A stretch of DNA of 22,040 nucleotides, from positions 1 through 22,040 of IMG/VR virus record IMGVR_UViG_3300020074_000141. One strand, 5' to 3'. The translations under genes were made by a program, and so were the position numbers. Within the stretch, counting starts at the first letter, position 1. Every line of letters begins with the position of its first letter. The notes under the pieces are model-generated. The model did not search any database. It was not told the origin of the DNA and worked only from the letters and a program-made list of their open reading frames with translations. This DNA is from a virus. This document shows, piece by piece, positions 13,334 to 20,472 of this stretch.

Positions 13334-14923
13334 ATGGCATTTAAGTATAGCACAATTTTAGATAATGTTGCTGTTGCTTGTTATGGCATTTCTGACGAAA
13401 GATTTAAAGTGTCCAAAGCATCTTTGGACGAACTGAAAAAACTTTCTCCCAAAGTTGATTTCGAAGATAATCCTGATCTTCTTGGCGTTTCTTTTAATCT
13501 TGCCGTACCAAACATGATAAATAATAATGGCGATGGAATTTCTGGGGCCACGGCCTCAAAAATTGCCAAGCGCTTCATGGATAAATATCTTAATATTGAG
13601 CATAATAAAGAGCGCATTGTCGGTCATATTACAAATTATTCATTCAATAAAATGAGTGATAATAAATTTTTAACTGAACAAGAAGTTGGCCAAACTCTTG
13701 ATCCAGTTTATTTGTCTGTAGCTGGAGTGATCTATAAGACAGTTGATAAAAAGTTTACATCATTGATGTTAAGAAATTCTGATTCAAAAGATTCTTTATA
13801 TAATTCAATTTCTGCAAGTTGGGAAATTGGTTTTAGTAATTATTATTTAGCTATCGGCAGCAAGTCATTAAAAGAGGCTGACATTATCACTGACCCAAAA
13901 CAGATCGAGGAGTTTGCTCCGTTTTTAAAAGCAAAGGGTGGTTCCGGTAAATTAAAAGATGGCACTCCAGTTTATAGATTAATTGTTGGAGAAATTTATC
14001 CTCTTGGGGGTGGATTTACTGCAAATCCAGCCGCACAAGTTAATGGTGTTGTGGCATTTGAGAACACTCCGTCGTTTTCTGTGCAAGAAGACGAAAAGAA
14101 AAATGAAGAGACTGAAGCTACAGAAAACTGCATTGAAGAAGTCAATGCATTTTTAACCAATAAAAAATCAAATTCCATTTTAGACAGAAAAAATGTAAAA
14201 ATAATAAACCATATGGACTTAGAAAAACTTATCACAGAGTTAAAATCTGCTCTTTTGGAAAAAAAGTTTGGCGAAGAAGCTGTCGCTTCAATGACAACTC
14301 ATTTCGCTGAAGCTATCAAACAAAAAGATGCGGAGTACCGCGATTCCATTGCCGCCGAAAAAGCTGCAAAAGATAAAGCCGAAAAGCTTTATAACGAGAC
14401 TGTCGCTTCAGTAGAATCAATGAAAGCAGAACTTTCTAAAACACAAGAAGAGCTTAATAAAATTAAAGAAGCCAAGGCCCAAGAAGAAGCCGTAGCTCGT
14501 CTTAACGCTCGCGTTGGTGAACTTGATGCCGCTTATGATCTTTCTGACGAAGATCGTAAACTTATTATCGGTGAGGTTCAGTCTCTTGAGGCAACAGAAG
14601 AGGCTTTTGCCTCTTACAAAGACAAGTTTGCTACCGTGTGGAAGCATAAAAACAAAGAGTTTATTAAAGCCCAAGCCGCTGAGATTGAAAAGAAAATATT
14701 AGAGCAGGTTGAGGCTCGTCTTAAAGAAGTCAGCAAAGCGTCTGCCACTGCCGAAGTAAAAGTGGAAGAAGAGAAAAAAGCTGATGTAGCTGCCGCATTG
14801 GATAATGCTACAGCAACCAACAGAGCACCCGACAGCAAAATTGCTGTTGAGCAGTCTTTCCGTGAGAAGTTCGCAAAAGCCTTCTCTCGCGAAAATATTA
14901 GCGTAAGCTATTCCAAACAATAA
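13334..14923 (+). CDS. Prohead protease-scaffold fusion
   Basis: A 529-residue two-part protein. Residues 1 to about 245 resemble U35-type prohead proteases: YLNIEHNKERIVGHI with H90 as the likely catalytic histidine, YLSVAGVIYK as a core strand, and SASWEI (S162, E164) as a likely serine/acid site, then a long insert. From about 294 the protein becomes a charged helical region rich in Ala, Glu and Lys (KQKDAEYRDSIAAEKAAKDK, then coiled coil to about 480), typical of scaffolding domains. The C-terminal end (SFREKFAKAFSRENISVSYSK) may bind the capsid protein. Such fusions assemble the prohead and then cleave it. The catalytic residues are assigned by pattern only. Codon use becomes GC-richer in the scaffold half. 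Confidence 0.68.
   Translation: MAFKYSTILDNVAVACYGISDERFKVSKASLDELKKLSPKVDFEDNPDLLGVSFNLAVPNMINNNGDGISGATASKIAKRFMDKYLNIEHNKERIVGHITNYSFNKMSDNKFLTEQEVGQTLDPVYLSVAGVIYKTVDKKFTSLMLRNSDSKDSLYNSISASWEIGFSNYYLAIGSKSLKEADIITDPKQIEEFAPFLKAKGGSGKLKDGTPVYRLIVGEIYPLGGGFTANPAAQVNGVVAFENTPSFSVQEDEKKNEETEATENCIEEVNAFLTNKKSNSILDRKNVKIINHMDLEKLITELKSALLEKKFGEEAVASMTTHFAEAIKQKDAEYRDSIAAEKAAKDKAEKLYNETVASVESMKAELSKTQEELNKIKEAKAQEEAVARLNARVGELDAAYDLSDEDRKLIIGEVQSLEATEEAFASYKDKFATVWKHKNKEFIKAQAAEIEKKILEQVEARLKEVSKASATAEVKVEEEKKADVAAALDNATATNRAPDSKIAVEQSFREKFAKAFSRENISVSYSKQ
14213..14923 (+). other. Possible nested scaffold product starting at internal ATG
   Basis: An in-frame ATG at 14213 (Met294) marks the exact boundary between the protease-like part and the coiled-coil part. 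Translation from it would give a 236-residue scaffold beginning MDLEKLITELKSALLEKK. The bases before it (ATAATAAACCAT) are AT-rich with no SD, like many starts in this genome. Phage lambda makes Nu3 scaffold from an internal start of the protease gene C in the same way. This is a proposal, not a demonstrated gene. Confidence 0.35.
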
Positions 14924-14959
14924 AAATTAACTGTAATAAACAATTAAAGGACAACTAAT

Positions 14960-15580
14960 ATGGCAAATCGTCTCCTACCATTCCGTCAATACGACGACAA
15001 TGATGTGGTAAATATGTACGCTCTCGTTGACGCAGCCGTCAACGATAACGTAACCGGCGTTGGAACTGGTGACGCAGGAGTCTTCGTTAAAGTTTCCGCT
15101 GGTAACTTTGACCTTGACCCTGTTTCATACGCTTCCGACTCTTATCTCGGCAAGACCGACTATCCTCATGTCGGTGTTAATCAATATCCCAAGGTAAATC
15201 TTAAAGTTACTCCTGCCGCTTCTGGCGACTTGACAAACTGCCTCGGGATCACCCTTCGTCAGACCGCAAAGCACGACGAGAACGGTGAGAAACTTCTCTA
15301 TTATCGCCAAAAAGCTGAAGAGCTTATGTGCGTACTGCCCGGCCAAGCCGTTCCAGTCGCCACTCGCGGTATTTTCTCTCTGTCCGCAGGTGCAATTGAC
15401 GGAACCCTTACTGTCGGTTCAGGCTTTAAGCTTTCTGAAAATGGCGGTAAAGTCACTGGCTGCGCTCATACTGATGCCGGTAAACTCGGCATCGTTCTCG
15501 GCACAGGTTCACGCGCCTCGCTCACAAGCATTACTGACGCTTTCGCGGGCAACTTCGCGGTAATCGGCCTGCGCATGTAA
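14960..15580 (+). CDS. Capsid decoration or head-stabilising protein (putative)
   Basis: A 206-residue Gly, Ala and Val-rich protein beginning MANRLLPFRQYDDNDVVNMY. It is predicted to be mostly beta structure, with small-residue turns (VGTGDAGVFVKVSAG, LSAGAIDGTLTVGSG). It lies between the scaffold and the major capsid genes, where phages commonly encode decoration proteins; the sequence alone does not prove it. A good SD, AAAGGA at 14946-14951, sits 8 bases before the ATG, and codon use is GC-richer than in the phage body, both consistent with high expression. TGTAATAA at 14932-14939 resembles the late motif only weakly. Confidence 0.58.
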   Translation: MANRLLPFRQYDDNDVVNMYALVDAAVNDNVTGVGTGDAGVFVKVSAGNFDLDPVSYASDSYLGKTDYPHVGVNQYPKVNLKVTPAASGDLTNCLGITLRQTAKHDENGEKLLYYRQKAEELMCVLPGQAVPVATRGIFSLSAGAIDGTLTVGSGFKLSENGGKVTGCAHTDAGKLGIVLGTGSRASLTSITDAFAGNFAVIGLRM

Positions 15581-15600
15581 TAACAAAGGAAACTACTTAA

Positions 15601-16740
15601 ATGAAAATCACATTAAAGCGCACTCCAGAACAAATTGAGCTTGTTAAAGCAATGGCCAGCCGTAATCGCACCGTTGCTTATGACGCTCAAGTCGCACTTG
15701 CTGAGTTTATCGGACCCGTTCTTGCAGAGGTAATCAACAATGCTCCTACACTGAGCAATCTGTTCACAAGCCTCTCTTACAACGCTGATGATAATCCCAG
15801 CATTCCTCTTGACCTGTATTACGATGTAACTGACGAGGACTACATCACTGTATACTCGCAGTCCGTAGCTGGTGGTCTTCCCACAAATCAGGTTCTTCCA
15901 ACCGTCTCCGAGATGAAGCTGTCCACTTATACATTAGACAGCGCCCTCTCGTTTGACCGCCGTTATGCGGCCAAACATCGTATGGACGTTGTAGCTAAGA
16001 CATTCACCCGTATGGCTCAGGAAATCCTGCTCAAGCAGGAGCGTACCTCTGCCACACTGGCAATGACTGCTCTTGCCAACGCTACCACAAATAGCAAAAA
16101 GCACGTTCAGCGTTCAAACACCTCTGGCCGCTTCCTTCTTGCTGACTTGAACGAACTGCTCACACTAGCCAAGCGCATCAATACATCATGGGCCAAGGGT
16201 ACACCTGCCACTGGTTCACGCGCTGGCCTTACCGATCTTCTGGTTTCTCCAGAAATCGTTGAGCAGATTCGTGCAATGGCTTACAACCCCATCAACACCG
16301 TTGCTGGAGTTACAGCCACTGGCGGCACAGGTTCGACAGTTGGAATTACAGCTACTGACGAAATGCGCAGCGCTATTTATAGCGCCGCTGGCATTCCCAG
16401 TTTCTATGGCGTTTCTATCCTTGAGTTCAATGAACTCGGCAAGGGTCAGAAGTTCAACACGATCTTCGACACTGCCGCTGGTGCTACAGCTTACACCACA
16501 GCTGCTGGTGGTAGCTCGGGAGCATTCGACGGAGACGCTTCAGAAATCCTCGTCGGTCTTGACCGTACCCGTGATTCCTTACTGCGCGTTGTCGCAACTG
16601 ATCCAGACTCCAATGCGGAGTTCAATCTGGTTGCCGATGACCAATACAGCATCCGCCAGAACAAAATTGGCTACTTCGGCTCTCTTGAAGAGGGGCGTGT
16701 AGTCCTTGATGTTCGCGCTCTTGTTGGTAAGATCGTCTAA
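15601..16740 (+). CDS. Major capsid protein
   Basis: A 379-residue protein that directly follows scaffold and decoration genes and has the HK97-fold pattern: an N-terminal helical arm (TPEQIELVKAMASRNRTVAY...), an E-loop-like region, and a long central helix region (QEILLKQERTSATLAM). A P-domain follows, with LLADLNELLTLAKRI and LLVSPEIVEQIR (the strand-then-helix seen in capsid A-domains), and the protein ends in GRVVLDVRALVGKIV. AAAGGA at 15585-15590 gives a good SD 10 bases upstream. The GC-rich, C-ending codons suit a highly expressed gene. A strong terminator follows the stop within 17 bases. No other gene in the window could fill this role. Confidence 0.87.
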   Translation: MKITLKRTPEQIELVKAMASRNRTVAYDAQVALAEFIGPVLAEVINNAPTLSNLFTSLSYNADDNPSIPLDLYYDVTDEDYITVYSQSVAGGLPTNQVLPTVSEMKLSTYTLDSALSFDRRYAAKHRMDVVAKTFTRMAQEILLKQERTSATLAMTALANATTNSKKHVQRSNTSGRFLLADLNELLTLAKRINTSWAKGTPATGSRAGLTDLLVSPEIVEQIRAMAYNPINTVAGVTATGGTGSTVGITATDEMRSAIYSAAGIPSFYGVSILEFNELGKGQKFNTIFDTAAGATAYTTAAGGSSGAFDGDASEILVGLDRTRDSLLRVVATDPDSNAEFNLVADDQYSIRQNKIGYFGSLEEGRVVLDVRALVGKIV

Positions 16741-16756
16741 GGTTTAAAAACCCACC

Positions 16757-16785
16757 AAACCCGCCTCGAAAGAGGCGGGTTTTTT
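16757..16785 (+). terminator. Strong intrinsic terminator after the capsid gene
   Basis: AAACCCGCCTC (16757-16767), a GAAA tetraloop and GAGGCGGGTTT (16772-16782) form an 11-bp GC-rich stem followed by further T (16783-16785). It lies 16 bases after the capsid stop codon and separates the head genes from the connector and fibre genes. The GTGTAAAT motif at 16808 begins 22 bases later. Confidence 0.92.
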
Positions 16786-16807
16786 ATTTCATTTATAAAA
16801 TAGAAAA

Positions 16808-16815
16808 GTGTAAAT
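16808..16815 (+). promoter_or_regulatory. Putative late promoter motif GTGTAAAT (copy 3)
   Basis: An exact copy lies 18 bases before the ATG at 16834 and 22 bases after the terminator, where a new transcript must begin if the following genes are to be expressed. The flanking sequence is AT-rich (AGAAAA upstream). There is no -35-like element. Confidence 0.6.
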
Positions 16816-16833
16816 GTTACGATAGTATTTAGT

Positions 16834-17229
16834 ATGGAAATCTCAACTGGACAATCCAAAGAAATTACTAAAGCTAGTCTATTAGATCAGCTTAATTCTA
16901 TTGTGGATAAAAATTCATCCGAATATCGTTCGAAAGTAAGAGAACTAGAAGTCGCGCTAGGCATAAAGGAAGTTAATATTTTTGGCACAGCTAATCGTAA
17001 AATTTTTGAAGAGAACATTGATGCGATGTCTCAATTACAACTCCAAGATTTTGCGCGAAAACTCAAAATTGATGGGTCTGGTACTATGGCCGCTATCAAA
17101 ACGCGTCTTTTGCGTCAATTTGACACTCAAAATATACAATCCAGAGGATACTTCTCTCCCCAACCAGAACAAAAAGAATTGTTCTCAAAACAGCAAAAAG
17201 AAAAGCTGTATAAGATTTTAAATGGCTAA
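16834..17229 (+). CDS. Post-capsid protein with SAP-like motif
   Basis: A 131-residue helical protein. Residues about 64-96 (AMSQLQLQDFARKLKIDGSGTMAAIKTRLLRQF) match the SAP motif: leucine-spaced helix, LKI-GSGT turn, and a second helix with IKTRLL. SAP motifs usually bind AT-rich DNA, and in phages they also occur in head-end proteins. Residues 1-45 look like another helical region, and the C terminus is basic and polar. Its place after the capsid gene suggests a head-completion or DNA-end protein, but that is inference. Its last eight bases overlap the next gene. Confidence 0.6.
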   Translation: MEISTGQSKEITKASLLDQLNSIVDKNSSEYRSKVRELEVALGIKEVNIFGTANRKIFEENIDAMSQLQLQDFARKLKIDGSGTMAAIKTRLLRQFDTQNIQSRGYFSPQPEQKELFSKQQKEKLYKILNG

Positions 17230-17698
17230 TTTATTTCAAGTCGCTAGTGGAATTTTTTTTTATGAATTTGACGCTGACACATCAGAGGTCAATATTAGTT
17301 CAATCTCAGGCTGGTTAGAAGCAAACATTGGAGAATTAAATAATTTATTATATACAAGTTTTAGTGGAACTAATGTTGATTTAAATCCAGAACAGGCAAA
17401 CATTTATAAGCATTTGTATCTTGGCCATTATTACAAAAAAAAATCCCGAAACGCAATCAAAGCATTGGGTGCAGGTTCTGGCAGCGCGATTTTATCGATT
17501 AGAGATGAAGACAGTTCCGTTACATTCGTAAATAGTAACGAAATTAGCAAACAGTTCCGTCAGATATCAAAAGACAATTTTGAGGAAATGAATCGTTTAG
17601 TCAATTTTTACAATTCATATCAGGCCGCGCCCGTTCAGGTAGTTGGTAAAAATATGGTTGGCGACGCGTTAACATTGACTGGCACAGGATTAGTTTAA
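17222..17698 (+). CDS. Putative head-tail connector protein
   Basis: A 158-residue mostly helical protein. Its pattern, NISSISGWLEANIGELNNLLYTSF followed by PEQANIYKHLYLGHYYKKKSRNAI, resembles small head-completion or adaptor proteins that sit between the portal and the tail, and it lies in the usual order after the capsid gene. The identity is not certain; a general virion protein is the alternative. The start overlaps the previous gene (AAATGG), and translation is probably coupled. A terminator follows. Confidence 0.5.
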   Translation: MANLFQVASGIFFYEFDADTSEVNISSISGWLEANIGELNNLLYTSFSGTNVDLNPEQANIYKHLYLGHYYKKKSRNAIKALGAGSGSAILSIRDEDSSVTFVNSNEISKQFRQISKDNFEEMNRLVNFYNSYQAAPVQVVGKNMVGDALTLTGTGLV

Positions 17699-17717
17699 TA
17701 TATTTAATATTAGATTT

Positions 17718-17745
17718 AAAAGCGCATCGTAAAGATGCGCTTTTT
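17718..17745 (+). terminator. Intrinsic terminator abutting a late motif
   Basis: AAAAGCGCATC (17718-17728), loop GTAAA and GATGCGCTTTT (17734-17744) make an 11-bp stem with a following T. The next base begins GTGTAAAT, so termination and reinitiation are immediately adjacent. Confidence 0.85.
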
Positions 17746-17753
17746 GTGTAAAT
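17746..17753 (+). promoter_or_regulatory. Putative late promoter motif GTGTAAAT (copy 4)
   Basis: An exact copy directly after a terminator hairpin and 18 bases before the ATG at 17772, exactly the distance seen for copy 3. The stretch where a -35 would lie is occupied by the terminator stem, which argues for a promoter without a -35. Confidence 0.62.
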
Positions 17754-17771
17754 TTAGTAATAGCCATCATT

Positions 17772-18113
17772 ATGCCCGCGTCAACACATAATATTTCAAT
17801 TGAAAGAAATGCAAATTTCGGTGTAAGTTTAATCTTAAAAAATGCTGACGGAACTCCAATTGATGTTACTAATGCGACCATAGATGCAGAAATTAAACAA
17901 GATTATTATCTTCCAACCTTAGAAACATTTACGATTACTAAAACGTCACCTGCCGTTGGTCAAATCACTCTTTCTTTAACCTCCGCTCAAACTGCCGCTT
18001 TACATCCTGGTCCGTTAAAATATGATGTGTTGATTAAGTACAACAATAACCACTTTCAAAAAATTATGAAAGGTGTGGTATTTGTTGATACAAACATAAC
18101 AACATTATCATAA
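17772..18113 (+). CDS. Virion protein of the BppU/fibre N-domain type
   Basis: A 113-residue beta-rich protein with the pattern ISIERNANFGVSLILKNADGTPIDVTNATIDAEIKQD...GQITLSLTSAQTAALHPGPLKYDVLI...KGVVFVDTNITTLS. This is a common phage structural module (strand-rich, with G-P-D-T/V-T near 26-32, LT--QTAAL, G---YDV, and a closing G-V-V-D--IT) found in fibre or baseplate proteins. Its role is probably attachment of fibres to the virion. It is separated from the next gene by one base. It does not contain the whole fibre, so it may be an adaptor subunit. Confidence 0.6.
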   Translation: MPASTHNISIERNANFGVSLILKNADGTPIDVTNATIDAEIKQDYYLPTLETFTITKTSPAVGQITLSLTSAQTAALHPGPLKYDVLIKYNNNHFQKIMKGVVFVDTNITTLS

Positions 18114-18114
18114 T

Positions 18115-18840
18115 ATGCCAGACACAATAGAGTTAATTATAATATCGGGAGCCGCTAGCCCGATCTCTCTAGTTGAAGTGTCGGGAATTAATGATCCGAT
18201 CTCTTTAATCGACTCAGATTCATCTCTTCACAACACCTCGCATGATTTGCAAGGAGGAGGATCAGGAGAATTTTTTCACTTAAATAACCAACAATATTCG
18301 TTTGTTACAGGAATTTCACAAGATAAAATCGATCCAAGTAATGACGTTATTTTGGAAAAAAATGCCGCTATAAGCGGAACTATTTTACAAGGCTCTGGAT
18401 ATTCTAATTATCTTAGCGGGTTAAGGGTTTTGGCTGATGGAAAATTTTCCATCTCTGGAGACGCTCAAGTTTCAGAACATATATTAAAAAAACAAACAAC
18501 CGATGGACAGGTTCATGAGCTTGAATTCTCAAACTCTTCCAAAAAACTTTCTCTTCCAGACAATTCATCTTGGAATTTCAATCTAAGAGTTGTTGCCAAA
18601 GACACCGAGAATAATACTGCGACCTTTAACGCCGACGGCGCAATTAAAAAAGGCATAAGTGCTGGTTTTACTGAGATTGTTGGGAAATGCCAAATAGTTA
18701 ATTTAACTAATGAAATTGGGTGCAGCGGCATTTTATTTTCTGCTGACACTACATATGGCTATTTAAAAATAGATGTAGTGGGCAAAGCCGACACAACTAT
18801 TCGTTGGGTTGGCTATTTAGATTTAATCGAAGTAAGATAA
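18115..18840 (+). CDS. Fibre-like structural protein with C-terminal beta domain
   Basis: A 241-residue protein. The N-terminal part contains internal near-repeats ending in SLVEVSG and SLIDSDS, then a glycine-rich linker (GGGSGEF) and the FHLNNQQYSFVTGI segment (54-67) common in tail-fibre subunits. From about 120 to 241 it forms a beta domain with W153 and a closing GKADTTIRWVGYLDLIEV (223-240). The next gene ends with a related domain (see finding), so both probably expose a similar outer module. It follows the previous gene by one base (TAATATG). The receptor is unknown. Confidence 0.6.
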   Translation: MPDTIELIIISGAASPISLVEVSGINDPISLIDSDSSLHNTSHDLQGGGSGEFFHLNNQQYSFVTGISQDKIDPSNDVILEKNAAISGTILQGSGYSNYLSGLRVLADGKFSISGDAQVSEHILKKQTTDGQVHELEFSNSSKKLSLPDNSSWNFNLRVVAKDTENNTATFNADGAIKKGISAGFTEIVGKCQIVNLTNEIGCSGILFSADTTYGYLKIDVVGKADTTIRWVGYLDLIEVR

Positions 18841-18845
18841 AAATT

Positions 18846-18853
18846 GTGTAAAT
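18846..18853 (+). promoter_or_regulatory. Putative late promoter motif GTGTAAAT (copy 5)
   Basis: An exact copy lies between the two fibre genes, 23 bases before the ATG at 18877. A GGAG Shine-Dalgarno at 18863-18866 lies between the motif and the start, which leaves room for a short leader. Confidence 0.58.
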
Positions 18854-18876
18854 CATATAACTGGAGAATATAAAAA

Positions 18877-20430
18877 ATGGCAATTTATTATACAGGAGTA
18901 CAAGTCGGCAACCAAATTAATTTCGCTACTGGTGATGCGTCAATAGTAGCTTCCGATGTTAAACAACATTTTATACAACAAAGTGTTACTGGCGGAACCA
19001 CGGGAAGTGTTCCTAGTAATAAGGCCGTTTTTGATTTTGGTACTGGCCTATCGGGCTTTCTTTACACAAATGCTGGTGGTCTATATCAATTATCTGCTCT
19101 TCCTAGCGGTACTGACGTAGCGGCAATTAATTTAACAGGCACCGTTAGCGGAGCATCATTTGTTGATAGCGTTAGAATTTCTGGCGGTGAAGCTATAGAT
19201 GTTTCTGTTTCAAGCGACATTATAACCGTTTCTCATACCGATACATCTAGTGTTGAAAATGTTACGGTGAACGCCATTGCTGGATCAGCTATTACAGGAA
19301 TCTCATTTACATTTGATACATATGGCCACGTTCAGACTGCGACTGGTACATCCGCTGTTATTGTAAGAAATCAGATTCAAAGCGGAGTAACGGCCACTGC
19401 TCCTAGTGAAGCTGCTGTTCATGGTCTTTCTGGAACACTAAGACCTCTCATCAATCAAGCTCTTGAGAGAGATCTGCAAAGCATAACAAATAGCGGAAAC
19501 AGTACAAGTAACGGAATCAATATTGGTGGCGATCTCGTTGTAAGCGGAAACACGATACTTGGTAGTGACGCTTCTGATTCAGTTACTGTAAAATCTGGTC
19601 CAGTTATTTTAGAAGCAGCGACAGCTTCGGCTGACGCTCTTATTTTTGGCCTTAATGACTCCAATAAAGTTTCGGTTTACAAATCAGATCCAACAGTTTT
19701 AAGAATTGACGGTGGACTCATTATTACTGGTAATCTTATTGTACAAGGGACAACGACAACAATTGACAGTAATACAGTTGCAGTTGGGGACAACATAATT
19801 GTTTTAAACAATGATTTTACCGGATCAACTCCAGTCGAAAACGCTGGCATTGAAATTGAGCGCGGTACTCAAACAAATGTCAATTTAATTTGGAATGAAG
19901 GAACTGATCGTTGGTCATTCACAAATGATGGAACTAATTATTCCAATATTCCAGTAAGTTCAGATTTGACTCTTAATGCGGTCACTACAAATGGGGCTTC
20001 AACTGAAAATGATATTACAATTGGAGGCTTGACTGTTTATGCGTCCGCACAAGCAAAAAGTGATCATTTTGTAGTTTACTGTACAACCGCAAATAATGTT
20101 GTTACAGAAATGTTTTTAAACGGAACAAACGGAAGAATTTCTATAGCTCCTAATTCCGCAGTTTCCTTTGAAGGACAAATTACAGCATTCGACTTAACTA
20201 ATCAAAAAGCGGCTTCTTGGGGATATAAATGCTTATTGGCTAACAAAACTGGTAATACAGCAATTGTTGGGAGCGCTCATGTTACAAGAATTGGCGATGA
20301 TTCGAATGGTATCTGGGAAGTATTTGTTGATGGCGACAATACTAATGATTCGTTTAAATTGCAAGTAAAGGGTGAGGTTGGTTCAACCATTAAATGGACA
20401 GCGAGTGTATTAACCTCTGTTGTTTTTTAA
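18877..20430 (+). CDS. Tail fibre protein
   Basis: A 517-residue beta-rich protein, low in Cys and rich in Gly, Ser, Thr and Asn. About 206-230 reads NGINIGGDLVVSGNTILGSDA, then about 289-350 VQGTTTTIDSNTVAVGDNIIVLNNDFTGS...NAGIEIERGTQTNVNLIWNEGTDRWSF. This segment is known from tail fibres and structural proteins of T4-like and other large phages, where it is thought to form trimeric beta-helix shafts. From 431 a terminal domain (FEGQITAFDLTNQKAASWGYK...VGSTIKWTASVLTSVVF) resembles that of the preceding gene. An SD is present (GGAG at 18863-18866). It probably contacts the host surface. Confidence 0.8.
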   Translation: MAIYYTGVQVGNQINFATGDASIVASDVKQHFIQQSVTGGTTGSVPSNKAVFDFGTGLSGFLYTNAGGLYQLSALPSGTDVAAINLTGTVSGASFVDSVRISGGEAIDVSVSSDIITVSHTDTSSVENVTVNAIAGSAITGISFTFDTYGHVQTATGTSAVIVRNQIQSGVTATAPSEAAVHGLSGTLRPLINQALERDLQSITNSGNSTSNGINIGGDLVVSGNTILGSDASDSVTVKSGPVILEAATASADALIFGLNDSNKVSVYKSDPTVLRIDGGLIITGNLIVQGTTTTIDSNTVAVGDNIIVLNNDFTGSTPVENAGIEIERGTQTNVNLIWNEGTDRWSFTNDGTNYSNIPVSSDLTLNAVTTNGASTENDITIGGLTVYASAQAKSDHFVVYCTTANNVVTEMFLNGTNGRISIAPNSAVSFEGQITAFDLTNQKAASWGYKCLLANKTGNTAIVGSAHVTRIGDDSNGIWEVFVDGDNTNDSFKLQVKGEVGSTIKWTASVLTSVVF

Positions 20431-20472
20431 TGATTGAATAGATCGTTTTACAAAATACTATATATTTAGGTT

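Noticed and set aside
16259-16702. 147-codon plus-strand frame inside the capsid gene
   Set aside because: It is a low-complexity Ser/Thr/Leu-rich shadow of the capsid codons with no SD or independent motif.
17821-17828. GTGTAAGT as another late-motif copy
   Set aside because: It lies inside the coding sequence of the gene at 17772 and not before a gene start.
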